From Nonomuraea candida (GTDB taxonomy: Bacteria; Actinomycetota; Actinomycetes; Streptosporangiales; Streptosporangiaceae): a stretch of DNA of 64,000 nucleotides. Under the pieces are notes generated by a model. It saw only the letters and a program-made list of their open reading frames with translations. It made no database searches and was not told the origin of the DNA. Position 1 is the first letter of the stretch. Every line of letters begins with the position of its first letter. The stretch covers positions 62,001 to 126,000 of the forward strand of contig NZ_JOAG01000031.1 of assembly GCF_000725485.1 (NCBI RefSeq). Reading direction: 5' to 3'. Positions 46,036 to 53,469 of this stretch are shown piece after piece. Both the position numbers and the translations under genes were made by a program.

Positions 46036-46734
46036 CTACAAGGGATTCATGAGGTATGCGCCGAACGCCACCGACACCAGGGACACCAGCAGGAAGAAGA
46101 ACACGTAGAACCCGCCGGGCAGGAACGTCAGCCGGGCGAGCTGGTCGGCGTCGGAGTCCCTGGCCTGCCGCCTGCGCCGCTTGCGCTGCAGCTCGATGAT
46201 CGGCCGGACCCCGCCGAACAGCAGGAACCACGCCGCGACCAGGGCCACGACCTGCTGGACCTGCGCGGGCGCGTACATGATCAGGGCGAACACCGCGCCG
46301 CCGGTGACCAGGAGGATCAGCGCGCCGTACAGGTTGCGGATCAGCAGCAGCATGCAGACCAGGAGCAGCAGCACGCCCCAGATCAGCAGCGTGATGAGGC
46401 CCTGCTCGGTCATCCACGCGGCGCCCAGGCCCAGCAGCGGGGGCGCCAGGTAGCCCGCGAGCGCGGTCAGCACCATGCCGGGCCCGGTGGGCCTGCCCCT
46501 GGTCAGGGTCACGCCCGAGGTGTCGGAGTGCAGGCGGATGCCTTCGAGCTTGCGGCGGGTGAGGAGCGCCATCAGCGCGTGGCCGCCCTCGTGGGCGATC
46601 GTGATCAGCCCCCGGGACACCTGCCAGGGCATGCGGAAGCCGACGATCAGCAGCGCGGCCAGCGCCGAACCCAGCACGACCCGGGGGTCGGGGTCGGGTT
46701 GCACCTTGATCAGGTGGGCCCAGAACTTGTCCAT
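46036..46734 (-). CDS. M50-like membrane metallopeptidase
   Basis: 232 residues with five to six hydrophobic segments. The zinc motif is AHEGGHALMA (HExGH) near 48. A tail of basic residues (RKRRRRQAR) lies before the last helix. The M50B pattern is common in actinobacteria; substrates are unknown. It lies 47 bp upstream of the kinase on the same strand and may be co-transcribed with it. Confidence 0.8.
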   Translation of the reverse strand: MDKFWAHLIKVQPDPDPRVVLGSALAALLIVGFRMPWQVSRGLITIAHEGGHALMALLTRRKLEGIRLHSDTSGVTLTRGRPTGPGMVLTALAGYLAPPLLGLGAAWMTEQGLITLLIWGVLLLLVCMLLLIRNLYGALILLVTGGAVFALIMYAPAQVQQVVALVAAWFLLFGGVRPIIELQRKRRRRQARDSDADQLARLTFLPGGFYVFFFLLVSLVSVAFGAYLMNPL

Positions 46735-46847
46735 CGAGGAGAAACCCTAACCGCTCGGCCCGCCGTCCGGAGCGGAGAAGGCCGGTGATGTGCCGGGAAG
46801 GGAACAACCCCGCCCGGGAGCCGCATCGGACTCCGCCCGGGGCTCGC

Positions 46848-46925
46848 CCCGGACCCGCTCGGGACTCACTGCGGGCCCGCTCGGGACTCACCCCGGACCC
46901 GCTCGGGACTCGCTGCGGGCCCGCC
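46848..46925. repeat. About 20-bp intergenic tandem repeat
   Basis: Units like CGGACCCGCTCGGGACTCAC recur three and a half times, alternating between CCCGGACCC and TGCGGGCCC forms. Confidence 0.7.
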
Positions 46926-47071
46926 TTGGGCCCGTTTGGGGCCAGCCCGCTTGGGGCCCGCTTCGTACCGGCTTTGACCCCGCGCGCTCGCGTCCCGGCT
47001 CGCGTCCCGGCCCGCGTGCCCTCCCTCTCCGCTCAGGACCGCGTGGCGGGACAACGGGCCGGGCGTGGTCT

Positions 47072-47077
47072 GATAGA
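47072..47077 (+). promoter_or_regulatory. -10-like element GATAGA
   Basis: GATAGA ends three bases before GTG 47081 and no ribosome binding site is present. The spacing is tight for a leaderless start, so this is tentative. Confidence 0.3.
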
Positions 47078-47080
47078 AGA

Positions 47081-47554
47081 GTGAACGATCGGCACGTGGC
47101 GCTCATCAGCGCTTTCTACGACGCTCTCGGCCGCGCGGACTTCGCGGCCATGGAGCGCTGCTACCACCCCGAGGTGAGTTTCGGCGACCCCATCTTCCAG
47201 GAGGTGGAGGGGCGCGACAGGGTGATGAGGATGTGGCGGCTGCAGCTCGGCGTGCGGGACGGGCTGAAGTCGGAGTACCGCGACGTGACGGCCGACGACT
47301 TCACCGGCACCGCCCACTGGACCGCCCGCTACACCTTCTCCAGCACGGGGCGTGCGGTCGTCAACGAGATCGACGCGCTGTTCAGGTTCGAGGACGACCT
47401 GATTGTTCGCCATCACGACGACTTCGATTTCAAACGATGGTCGAAAATGGCACTTGGCAGGCCACATGGGCTTTTGTTCGGATGGACACCGATGTGGCGC
47501 AAGACCATCAGGGACCGCGCGACGGCGCAGCTCGACGGGCTGAGCCCGTCATAG
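47081..47554 (+). CDS. NTF2-fold (SnoaL-like) protein
   Basis: 157 residues. The pattern LISAFYDALGRADFAAME, RVMRMWRLQL and HWTARYTFSSTGRAV...IDALFRFEDDLIVRHHDDFDF is the SnoaL/NTF2 cone fold. Such proteins are isomerases, hydratases or simple binders and cannot be distinguished here. GTG start. It is 17 bp upstream of corA on the same strand and may form an operon with it. Confidence 0.8.
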   Translation: MNDRHVALISAFYDALGRADFAAMERCYHPEVSFGDPIFQEVEGRDRVMRMWRLQLGVRDGLKSEYRDVTADDFTGTAHWTARYTFSSTGRAVVNEIDALFRFEDDLIVRHHDDFDFKRWSKMALGRPHGLLFGWTPMWRKTIRDRATAQLDGLSPS

Positions 47555-47571
47555 CCGAAAGTGGAGGGGCC

Positions 47572-48693
47572 ATGGCCAGGGCGAAGGGGTTCAGGCGCAG
47601 CGGAGAGGTCCGCGAGGAGGCGCCCGAGCACTCGATGGACCCGCGCGCCCTGGAGGAGGAGCGGCCCTACCGCCCGACCGTCATCGACAACGCGATCTAC
47701 CAGAACGGCGAGCGCATCGACAACCCCGGTTCGCTCGCCGACGCCTTCGAACGCCTCAAGCAGATGCCCGACGCGATGGCCTGGATCGGGCTCTACCGGC
47801 CGAAGGAGTGGGAGCTGGTCAAGCTCGGCGAGGAGTTCGAGCTGCACGAGCTGGCGCTGGAGGACGCCATCGTCGGCTCCCAGCGGCCCAAGTCCGACCG
47901 TTACGGTGACACGCTGTTCGTGGTGCTGCGGGCCGCGCGCTACCTCGACGACGTGGAGGAGGTCGCGTTCGGCGAGCTGCACGTCTTCGTCGGCCCCAAC
48001 TTCGTGATCACCGTACGCCACGCCGAGGCCCCCGACCTGCAGTCCGTGCGCAAGCGCATGGAGTCCGACCCCGACCTGCTGCGGCAGGGCCCGCAGGCCG
48101 TCCTGTACGCCATCCTCGACGCCGTGGTCGACGGCTACGCGCCGGTGGTCGCCGGGCTGCAGAAGGACATCGAGGAGATCGAGGTCCAGGTCTTCGGCGG
48201 CGACCCGTCGGTGTCGCGGCGCGTCTACGAGCTGTCGGGCGAGGTGATCGAGTTCCAGCGGGCCACGGCGCCACTGGTCGGCATGATCCACGGCTTCATC
48301 GCGGGGGCGCGCAAGTACGGGGTGACCGACGAGTTGCAGAGCTACCTGCGCGACGTGGCCGACCACGCGATCACCGTGACCGAGCGCATCTCGTCCTTCC
48401 GCCAGATGCTGCAGAACATCCTGGTCGTCAACTCGACGCTGGTGACGCAGGCCCAGAACGAGGAGATGGCACGGATGACGGAGGCCAGCATCCGGCAGGG
48501 CGAGGAGGTCAAGAAGATCTCCGCCTGGGCCGCCATCCTCTTCGCGCCGACCCTGGTCGGCACGGTCTACGGCATGAACTTCGACTTCATGCCCGAGACC
48601 CACTGGGCGCTGGGCTACCCGTTCGCCATCGTGCTGATGGCCGCCGTCTGCGTGACCCTTTACACGGTCTTCAAACGCCGCGACTGGCTCTAG
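47572..48693 (+). CDS. corA: CorA-family magnesium/cobalt transporter
   Basis: 373 residues. A long cytoplasmic domain with a helical stalk is followed by two C-terminal transmembrane helices. The signature YGMNF (GMN) sits at the end of the first helix near 332, and the protein ends VFKRRDWL. GGAGGGG is four bases before the ATG. CorA works as a homopentamer for Mg2+ entry. Confidence 0.92.
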   Translation: MARAKGFRRSGEVREEAPEHSMDPRALEEERPYRPTVIDNAIYQNGERIDNPGSLADAFERLKQMPDAMAWIGLYRPKEWELVKLGEEFELHELALEDAIVGSQRPKSDRYGDTLFVVLRAARYLDDVEEVAFGELHVFVGPNFVITVRHAEAPDLQSVRKRMESDPDLLRQGPQAVLYAILDAVVDGYAPVVAGLQKDIEEIEVQVFGGDPSVSRRVYELSGEVIEFQRATAPLVGMIHGFIAGARKYGVTDELQSYLRDVADHAITVTERISSFRQMLQNILVVNSTLVTQAQNEEMARMTEASIRQGEEVKKISAWAAILFAPTLVGTVYGMNFDFMPETHWALGYPFAIVLMAAVCVTLYTVFKRRDWL

Positions 48694-48723
48694 CCGGCTG
48701 CGACGACATGTCGGCGTTTGCTG

Positions 48724-48765
48724 CGAGATATCAAGCTATTCCATTGATATAAGCGTCGAGATATC
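48724..48765. promoter_or_regulatory. Paired CGAGATATC boxes
   Basis: CGAGATATC occurs at 48724-48732 and 48757-48765, 33 bp apart, in an AT-richer part of the gap before the accessory operon. GATATC is itself palindromic. It may be a regulator site; there is no direct proof. Confidence 0.35.
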
Positions 48766-48930
48766 TTCCCGCACAACTCGGCCAAACGGCACGAACCGCC
48801 GGCGGCTCAATTCCGTCCCATAGCCGTTCAGCAGGGACGGCGAATTCCCGCGTGCTCCGTCGCCGGGCTCCGGTTACCATGCCATGGGTTCGGCGTACCC
48901 GTTCCATGAAACGAACGAGATCAGGCGAGG

Positions 48931-49179
48931 ATGGCGACGCGGGAACAAATCGACGCCGCCAGGCGGCGCATCGAACAATTGCGTGACCACCACGCGCACG
49001 AGGTGACCGCGCTCATCCGGCTGGTGGATGACGGCGCGCTCAAAGGCGCGGCCGGCGACCGGCTCGCCGCCGACCTGCGCGCCTGGGACCGGGGCTTCAA
49101 AGACCGCTTCACCCGCGCCCTGTCGCTCCTGGACTCGCTCCGGCCGACCGAGCCCGGCCAGGGGGCGACGTCCCGGTGA
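48931..49179 (+). CDS. Small helical WXG-like protein
   Basis: 82 residues, all helical: REQIDAARRRIEQLRDHHAH, a break, then LKGAAGDRLAADLRAWDRGF. The second helix resembles the post-WxG helix of WXG100 proteins, with LKG in place of WxG and a conserved Trp-Asp further on. This is suggestive of a type VII secretion partner but not proof. The stop overlaps the next start as GTGA, so translation is coupled. A paralogue lies at 52026. No EccC or other secretion gene is in the window. Confidence 0.7.
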   Translation: MATREQIDAARRRIEQLRDHHAHEVTALIRLVDDGALKGAAGDRLAADLRAWDRGFKDRFTRALSLLDSLRPTEPGQGATSR

Positions 49180-51242
49180 GCGCCATGGTCGGCATCGACC
49201 CCCTGCTCATGACGCGGCTGATCAACGGCATGAAGCGGGCCAGCAGCATCATCCCGGACGTCGATCGGCAGGTGGAACACGCGCTGACGTCACTCGGCAT
49301 CCCGCTGTGGGGCCCCTCCCCGCTGCGTGCGATCGGCCGTCAGATGAGCGACCAGATCCCCGCGCTCCAAGGCCGCCTCGACCTGATCCTCGCCGAACCC
49401 GACCGCGTCTCCGGCGACGACGGCATCCTCTGGGCGAACGAATCCGCCTGGCTCTCGAAATCCCCCGCCGAAGGGGCGGCCGCCGCCAGGACGCTGGCCA
49501 CGAAACTACGCGAACAGCTCGGCGGTCATTCCCTCGACCCTCGCCTGGTGGCCGAACTCGAACGGCACGCGAACGACCCGTACTTCGCCATGGCCTTCGC
49601 CATGGAGGTCCCGCCGCACGAGCTCAAGGCCCTGATCAACAGGGCCTACGGAGCCGGGCTCCCCACGTCGGCCCGCCCGTCCCAGCTCGACGCCGGCACC
49701 CCCGACCGGCTCGTCACCATGCTCGCCAGGCTCCTCGGCACCGCCTCGCGCGGCGCGGGCCGGATGAGCCTGCCCGACGACTACGCCGACCGGCTGGTGG
49801 ACGGCATCGAGAACCCCCAGGACGCGTTCGCGGTGCGAGGGCTGCTGCAGGACGGGGAGTTCGGCCACGCCTTCCTGCTCACGACCGTCCGCAAACTGTA
49901 CGACCGGGACCTCGCCCACCCGCCCGACCCGTCCCTGCCCCGGGACCCCTGGTCGATGCCCGGCCCCAGGGACGCCCCTCCCGGCGACCTCAGCCCCATG
50001 GGCACGGCCCTGCTCGCCCTGGCCCACCACCCCGCCGTCGCCCAGGACTTCTTCACCGACCCGCAGCGCAGACCGCTCGACTACCTGATGCGCCGGCACC
50101 ACTGGCACGGCGACGCCGACGCCCGGCTCGGCTGGGCCATCGAAGCCTCCGCCACGGAGTTCCGCGACCACGACCTCCCGCCGGGCGGCTCACGCGGCTA
50201 CAAGTCCGCCCTGATCGCCTCGTGGGCGGTCCACTTCTGGAGCGACCCCAAAACCCAATCCAACCTCCCGAACACCCGCCCCCACCTCAGCCGAATCCTG
50301 GCCCAGTACACGGGCGACGTACACCGAGCCACGCGAGCCTTCAGCGAGGAGGTTCCTGGCGTGATGGCATATCAGGACCCCGACAAGAATCTGCACGGCA
50401 CGGAACCGTATGGCGCGCTGTTCGACGCCACCAGCATCAAGAGAGCGATGAGCTGGGCATTCGCAGACGACGACGCATTCCGCACCGTGGTCGCCGCGCA
50501 CGGCGTCTATGCGACCAAGATGCTGGACGAAGTCGCCGGCAAGATCGCCGCCGAGGTCAGGGCGGACTTCGCACAATGGCGAAAGACACATCCAGGGGCG
50601 ACCCCACAGCAACTCAACGCCGCCCGGCAAGACATCCTCGAAGATCGTATGAGCCGTAGCGGAGGCGCCGAATTCACCCGGGCAACACGCGGTTTGAGTA
50701 GAACAACCTGGGTGATCACCGACGCCGCACATATCTCCGATATCGAAGCGGCAAAGGCGGCCGACGCACGTTTCGCCACCTTCAAGGCGATGACCGAGCA
50801 GGTCGTAGAACTCGCTCCGGGACCGCAGGGAAAATTGATCGGCCTCCTCGTGGACGAAGCCAAGGTCTTGATTCTCGGGCAGACGAGGTCCAGCCACGAG
50901 GACACGGTGCGCACGAACGCCGACAGCGCAACGACATTGGCCAAACACATGTTCACCGACCTCACCGCCGCCACGATGATGCGTCATGGCCTGTTTGGCG
51001 ATGGCGCCGTCCCCGCCGGGACGCACCCATACAAATACAGGGACTTCTCCCCTGGTTCAGATGGTTGCTTCATGACCGGCGGGAAGATCAAGTCATGGGC
51101 GAGCATGAATGCCGAGGAGCGGAGGTCCTACGGCGAATGGTTGTCACTGAACGAGACTGGCCGGATATTCGGCCCGCCGGATGAGGCCATTGAGATCGGT
51201 TTTGCAAGTGCCAAAACATACTATTCCGCGAGTGGCCCATGA
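49176..51242 (+). CDS. 688-residue protein of unknown function, coupled to the WXG-like gene
   Basis: Starts at a GTG inside the preceding stop. Residues 1-100 are helical (LMTRLINGMKRASSIIPDVD), like an ESX-type partner helix. The rest is alpha-rich with blocks LTTVRKLYDRDL, SPMGTALLALAHHPAVAQDFF and SYK-like segments, and a Trp/Gly-rich C-terminus (KYRDFSPGSDGCFMTGGK). No signal peptide, transmembrane helix or nuclease motif is seen. It resembles the DUF6571-type actinobacterial proteins in length and layout, which I cannot verify. GC falls and codon use looks less extreme in its last 900 bp. Confidence 0.7.
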   Translation: MSAMVGIDPLLMTRLINGMKRASSIIPDVDRQVEHALTSLGIPLWGPSPLRAIGRQMSDQIPALQGRLDLILAEPDRVSGDDGILWANESAWLSKSPAEGAAAARTLATKLREQLGGHSLDPRLVAELERHANDPYFAMAFAMEVPPHELKALINRAYGAGLPTSARPSQLDAGTPDRLVTMLARLLGTASRGAGRMSLPDDYADRLVDGIENPQDAFAVRGLLQDGEFGHAFLLTTVRKLYDRDLAHPPDPSLPRDPWSMPGPRDAPPGDLSPMGTALLALAHHPAVAQDFFTDPQRRPLDYLMRRHHWHGDADARLGWAIEASATEFRDHDLPPGGSRGYKSALIASWAVHFWSDPKTQSNLPNTRPHLSRILAQYTGDVHRATRAFSEEVPGVMAYQDPDKNLHGTEPYGALFDATSIKRAMSWAFADDDAFRTVVAAHGVYATKMLDEVAGKIAAEVRADFAQWRKTHPGATPQQLNAARQDILEDRMSRSGGAEFTRATRGLSRTTWVITDAAHISDIEAAKAADARFATFKAMTEQVVELAPGPQGKLIGLLVDEAKVLILGQTRSSHEDTVRTNADSATTLAKHMFTDLTAATMMRHGLFGDGAVPAGTHPYKYRDFSPGSDGCFMTGGKIKSWASMNAEERRSYGEWLSLNETGRIFGPPDEAIEIGFASAKTYYSASGP

Positions 51243-51793
51243 GGATCAAATCACTGATCGTCTCGACTTTCATTGTCTTCGCCCTGACCACCGGATGCAT
51301 GTCCTCACCTGCTTCGGCACCGGATCATCGGCCTCTGGGCATCGTTACCAATCCTCCGCGAGAATGCGATTTGATTTCGGCCAACGCAATCCAAATCGCA
51401 ACAGGACTCACCACCTATCACGCGTTCGGCACAAAGACGGATATGGGGCGAGATTTCGAGTCCTGTACAGTGAGCGCGAGCCCGGACAGACAAGATGAGC
51501 GAGGACTCATGATCGAAGTCTTCGCACCACCTCCTACGAGCCCCGGAGGCCTGGAGAAGACCAAGACGTCCACACACGGGCAAGACCTTCCCCAGGGGTT
51601 GGGGCCAGGGTTCGCGGCGCGGCGGAAGAACGCGCAAGGGCAGACCATAGCGTTTGTCTATGGATGGACACCCGACTACAAGCGTCTTCTCACCGTCAAC
51701 ATCGTGGAGCACGCCGCAGGCAGGGATGCGCTGGCGGATGCGGTCGAGTTTTTCCGGCAGCTCAAACCTGTTCTGCTGGACAAGGCCGGGTGA
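51239..51793 (+). CDS. Putative lipoprotein, third gene of the coupled trio
   Basis: 184 residues. A lipoprotein signal (KSLIVSTFIVFALTTGC, lipobox LTTGC with Cys20) is followed by a globular domain with PRECDLISANAIQIATG, a DUF3558-like opening with Cys. The ATG overlaps the previous stop as ATGA. It is likely surface-anchored. A role as immunity or accessory protein for the 688-residue partner is possible but unproven. Confidence 0.75.
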   Translation: MRIKSLIVSTFIVFALTTGCMSSPASAPDHRPLGIVTNPPRECDLISANAIQIATGLTTYHAFGTKTDMGRDFESCTVSASPDRQDERGLMIEVFAPPPTSPGGLEKTKTSTHGQDLPQGLGPGFAARRKNAQGQTIAFVYGWTPDYKRLLTVNIVEHAAGRDALADAVEFFRQLKPVLLDKAG

Positions 51794-52025
51794 GGCCGGA
51801 AGGGGAGCAGGGCTGGGGATCATTCCCGGTGAGGTGGTGAGAGTGGGTCGGCATGGTGTTGGTTCTGGGTTTTGCGGGGATTTGGAGGGGTTTGGGTTAT
51901 AGGTTTTTCGGCGGGATGGGGGGATTCGACTTCGGAGGGGTTGCGGGTGGGTTTACGATGCTTTCGGCCTGGGCGTTCCACCGCCGCATCGGCTTACACA
52001 CCGGCCACGACGAGATCGGACGGCG

Positions 52026-52289
52026 ATGGTGACGCAAGAACGGCTTGACACGGCCAAGCGCCGGATTCTGCGGTTGCGTGACGAGCATGCGAGTGACATG
52101 GTCACTCTGGCTCGGCTGGTCGATGGCGGAGGGCTCAAGGGCGGGGCACAGGCCGGCCTTTCCGGTGGGCTCCTTTCCGGTGGGCTTCTGGAGTGGGATC
52201 GGGCCTTCGGGGAACTGGTCGATCAGACCTTGGCCATGCTGGATGATCTGTCCGGGCCGGCTCAGGGTGCCGGTGGGTTCGATCGCTGA
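52026..52289 (+). CDS. Orphan paralogue of the WXG-like small protein
   Basis: 87 residues, clearly related to the protein at 48931: RLDTAKRRILRLRDEHASD, LVDGGGLKGGAQ, LEWDRAFGELV. The upstream GACGAGATCGG also matches the other copy's AACGAGATCAGG. It has an internal SGGLL duplication and no large partner gene follows, only repeats and an opposite-strand gene. It is probably a remnant of a duplicated locus or an extra partner. Confidence 0.65.
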   Translation: MVTQERLDTAKRRILRLRDEHASDMVTLARLVDGGGLKGGAQAGLSGGLLSGGLLEWDRAFGELVDQTLAMLDDLSGPAQGAGGFDR

Positions 52290-52320
52290 AGGGCTCCGGC
52301 CATGCCGATGACAGGACGTT

Positions 52321-52410
52321 GGCAGGGGCTCGTGAGCATTCCCGGATGCCGGCAGGGGCTCGTGAGCATTCCCGGGCGTGCGCAGGAGGTTCGTGGGCGT
52401 TCACGGGCTG
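52321..52410. repeat. 30-bp tandem repeat
   Basis: Two nearly identical 30-bp units starting GGCAGGGGCTCGTGAGCATT are followed by a third diverged copy, just after the orphan paralogue. Confidence 0.8.
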
Positions 52411-52503
52411 ATGCTGGTCTTGGGCTTGGTGGTGGGACGTTCGGGGGTGGCACGGGGCGTGTGCTGGGGAAAAGCTTTGGTTGCGTCGGAGGGCGGAGCG
52501 GGG

Positions 52504-52764
52504 TCAGTGTTTGAGGCCGCCGAGGACTAGCCAGAGTGCGCCGGCCTGGATCAGGCCGACCAGGTCGACGGCCAGGATCCAGCCGAGTCCGCTCAGAGTC
52601 GTGCGGGACACGACGTAGCTCAGCGGTAGCGTGATCAACGTCTGGATCATGGTGAAGGCGTCCGGCACGCCGCGCCGGGAGGTGAACCAGGCCACGATCC
52701 CGAGAAGGATCACCAGTGCCGCGTAACTTCCCGCCACCCACGTTGCCAATGGCCTGCTCCTCAT
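52504..52764 (-). CDS. Small three-helix membrane protein
   Basis: 86 residues with hydrophobic segments near 9-28, 36-55 and 60-80. Begins MRSRPLATWVAGSYAALV. GGAAAGGA lies upstream of ATG 52764. The layout is like actinobacterial SCO4225-type small membrane proteins, but similarity is not certain. It is the only gene between two repeat tracts. Confidence 0.55.
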   Translation of the reverse strand: MRSRPLATWVAGSYAALVILLGIVAWFTSRRGVPDAFTMIQTLITLPLSYVVSRTTLSGLGWILAVDLVGLIQAGALWLVLGGLKH

Positions 52765-52852
52765 GTTGTTCGTGGTCCTTTCCACCGGATTGATCGGCTT
52801 CACCCGTTCCACCGGTCGGTAGGGCATCCTCGTCCGGCCACAAGGGGAGGTC

Positions 52853-53063
52853 GTGGCCGTCGTGGTACGTCCTCACCGGACCCCGGGAATGCCCCGTGGC
52901 CGTCGGTGGAGCGTTCTTCCCCGGCTGGGAGGGAGGTCGTCGGTTGCGTGTCCTTCCTCGACCGCGAGGCATGCCCTGGCCGCCGGTGGAGCGGCCTTCC
53001 GCGGCCTTGGGGAAAGCGGTCGGTGGGGTGTCCTCGCCGGGGCCGCGGGAAAGCGGTCGGCGA
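52853..53063. repeat. About 80-bp degenerate repeat
   Basis: Segments from GTGGCCGTCGGTGGAGCG (about 52895) and GGCCGCCGGTGGAGCGG (about 52977) align with the same following blocks. A weaker copy lies to the left and a partial one to the right. Confidence 0.6.
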
Positions 53064-53080
53064 GGACGGATGGGTCAAGT

Positions 53081-53464
53081 TTGGGCCCCACCCATCGGGA
53101 TGAGGCTGGTTGTTGGGAGTTGGGGGCCTCACCTCTTGGGATGAGACCCGTTGTCAGGGGTTGGGCCTCACCTCTTAGGTGGGCTCGTTGTCGGGTTGGG
53201 GCCTTGCTTTCCAGGGCGGGCGAGTTCAGCGGGTTAGGGCCTCACCTTTCCGGGATGGGCTGTTTTCAACGCGGTTGGGCCTCGCCTTTCCGCGATGGGC
53301 TGGTCAATGGCGTTGGGGCTCGCCTTTCGGGGCGGGCTGCTTTCACGGGGTTGGGCCTCACCTTTCGGGGCGGGCTGCTTTCACGGGGTTGGGCCTCACC
53401 TTTCGGGGCGGGCTGCTTTCAACGGGGTTGGGCCTCGGCTTTGCGGGGTGGGTGTGTTGGTCTA
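53081..53464. repeat. Ten-unit 38-41 bp tandem array with a gradient of decay
   Basis: Units begin GTTGGGCCTCACC and continue with TTTCGGGGCGGGCTGCTTTC. Starts fall near 53081, 53120, 53161, 53194, 53233, 53274, 53312, 53350, 53389 and 53427. The central-right copies are nearly identical and those on the left are badly diverged. The unit length is not a multiple of three. Confidence 0.8.
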
Positions 53465-53469
53465 CGGGG

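Larger units (their letters stand above)
46735..47080. other. Gene-free gap, 346 bp
   Basis: No convincing gene is seen. It holds the divergent promoters of the peptidase and NTF2-like genes and a short GC-rich tandem repeat. Open frames here arise from the repeat and lack ribosome binding sites. Confidence 0.6.
52765..53469. other. Gene-free repeat region, about 700 bp
   Basis: I see no supportable gene. The open frames here are produced by GC-rich repeats. The region contains an about 80-bp degenerate repeat and a ten-unit array of 38-41 bp that abuts the phospholipase-like gene. Confidence 0.7.

Noticed and set aside
45989..46891. Upstream extension of the second Ser/Thr kinase
   Set aside because: It overlaps the peptidase gene in another frame. 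The GTG at 45988 has a strong ribosome binding site.
52853..53132. Small ORF with repeated residues on the minus strand
   Set aside because: It is generated by the about 80-bp DNA repeat and lacks a ribosome binding site.
53081..53464. Possible CRISPR array
   Set aside because: Units are contiguous without unique spacers and decay in a gradient, and there are no cas genes. It is a plain tandem repeat.
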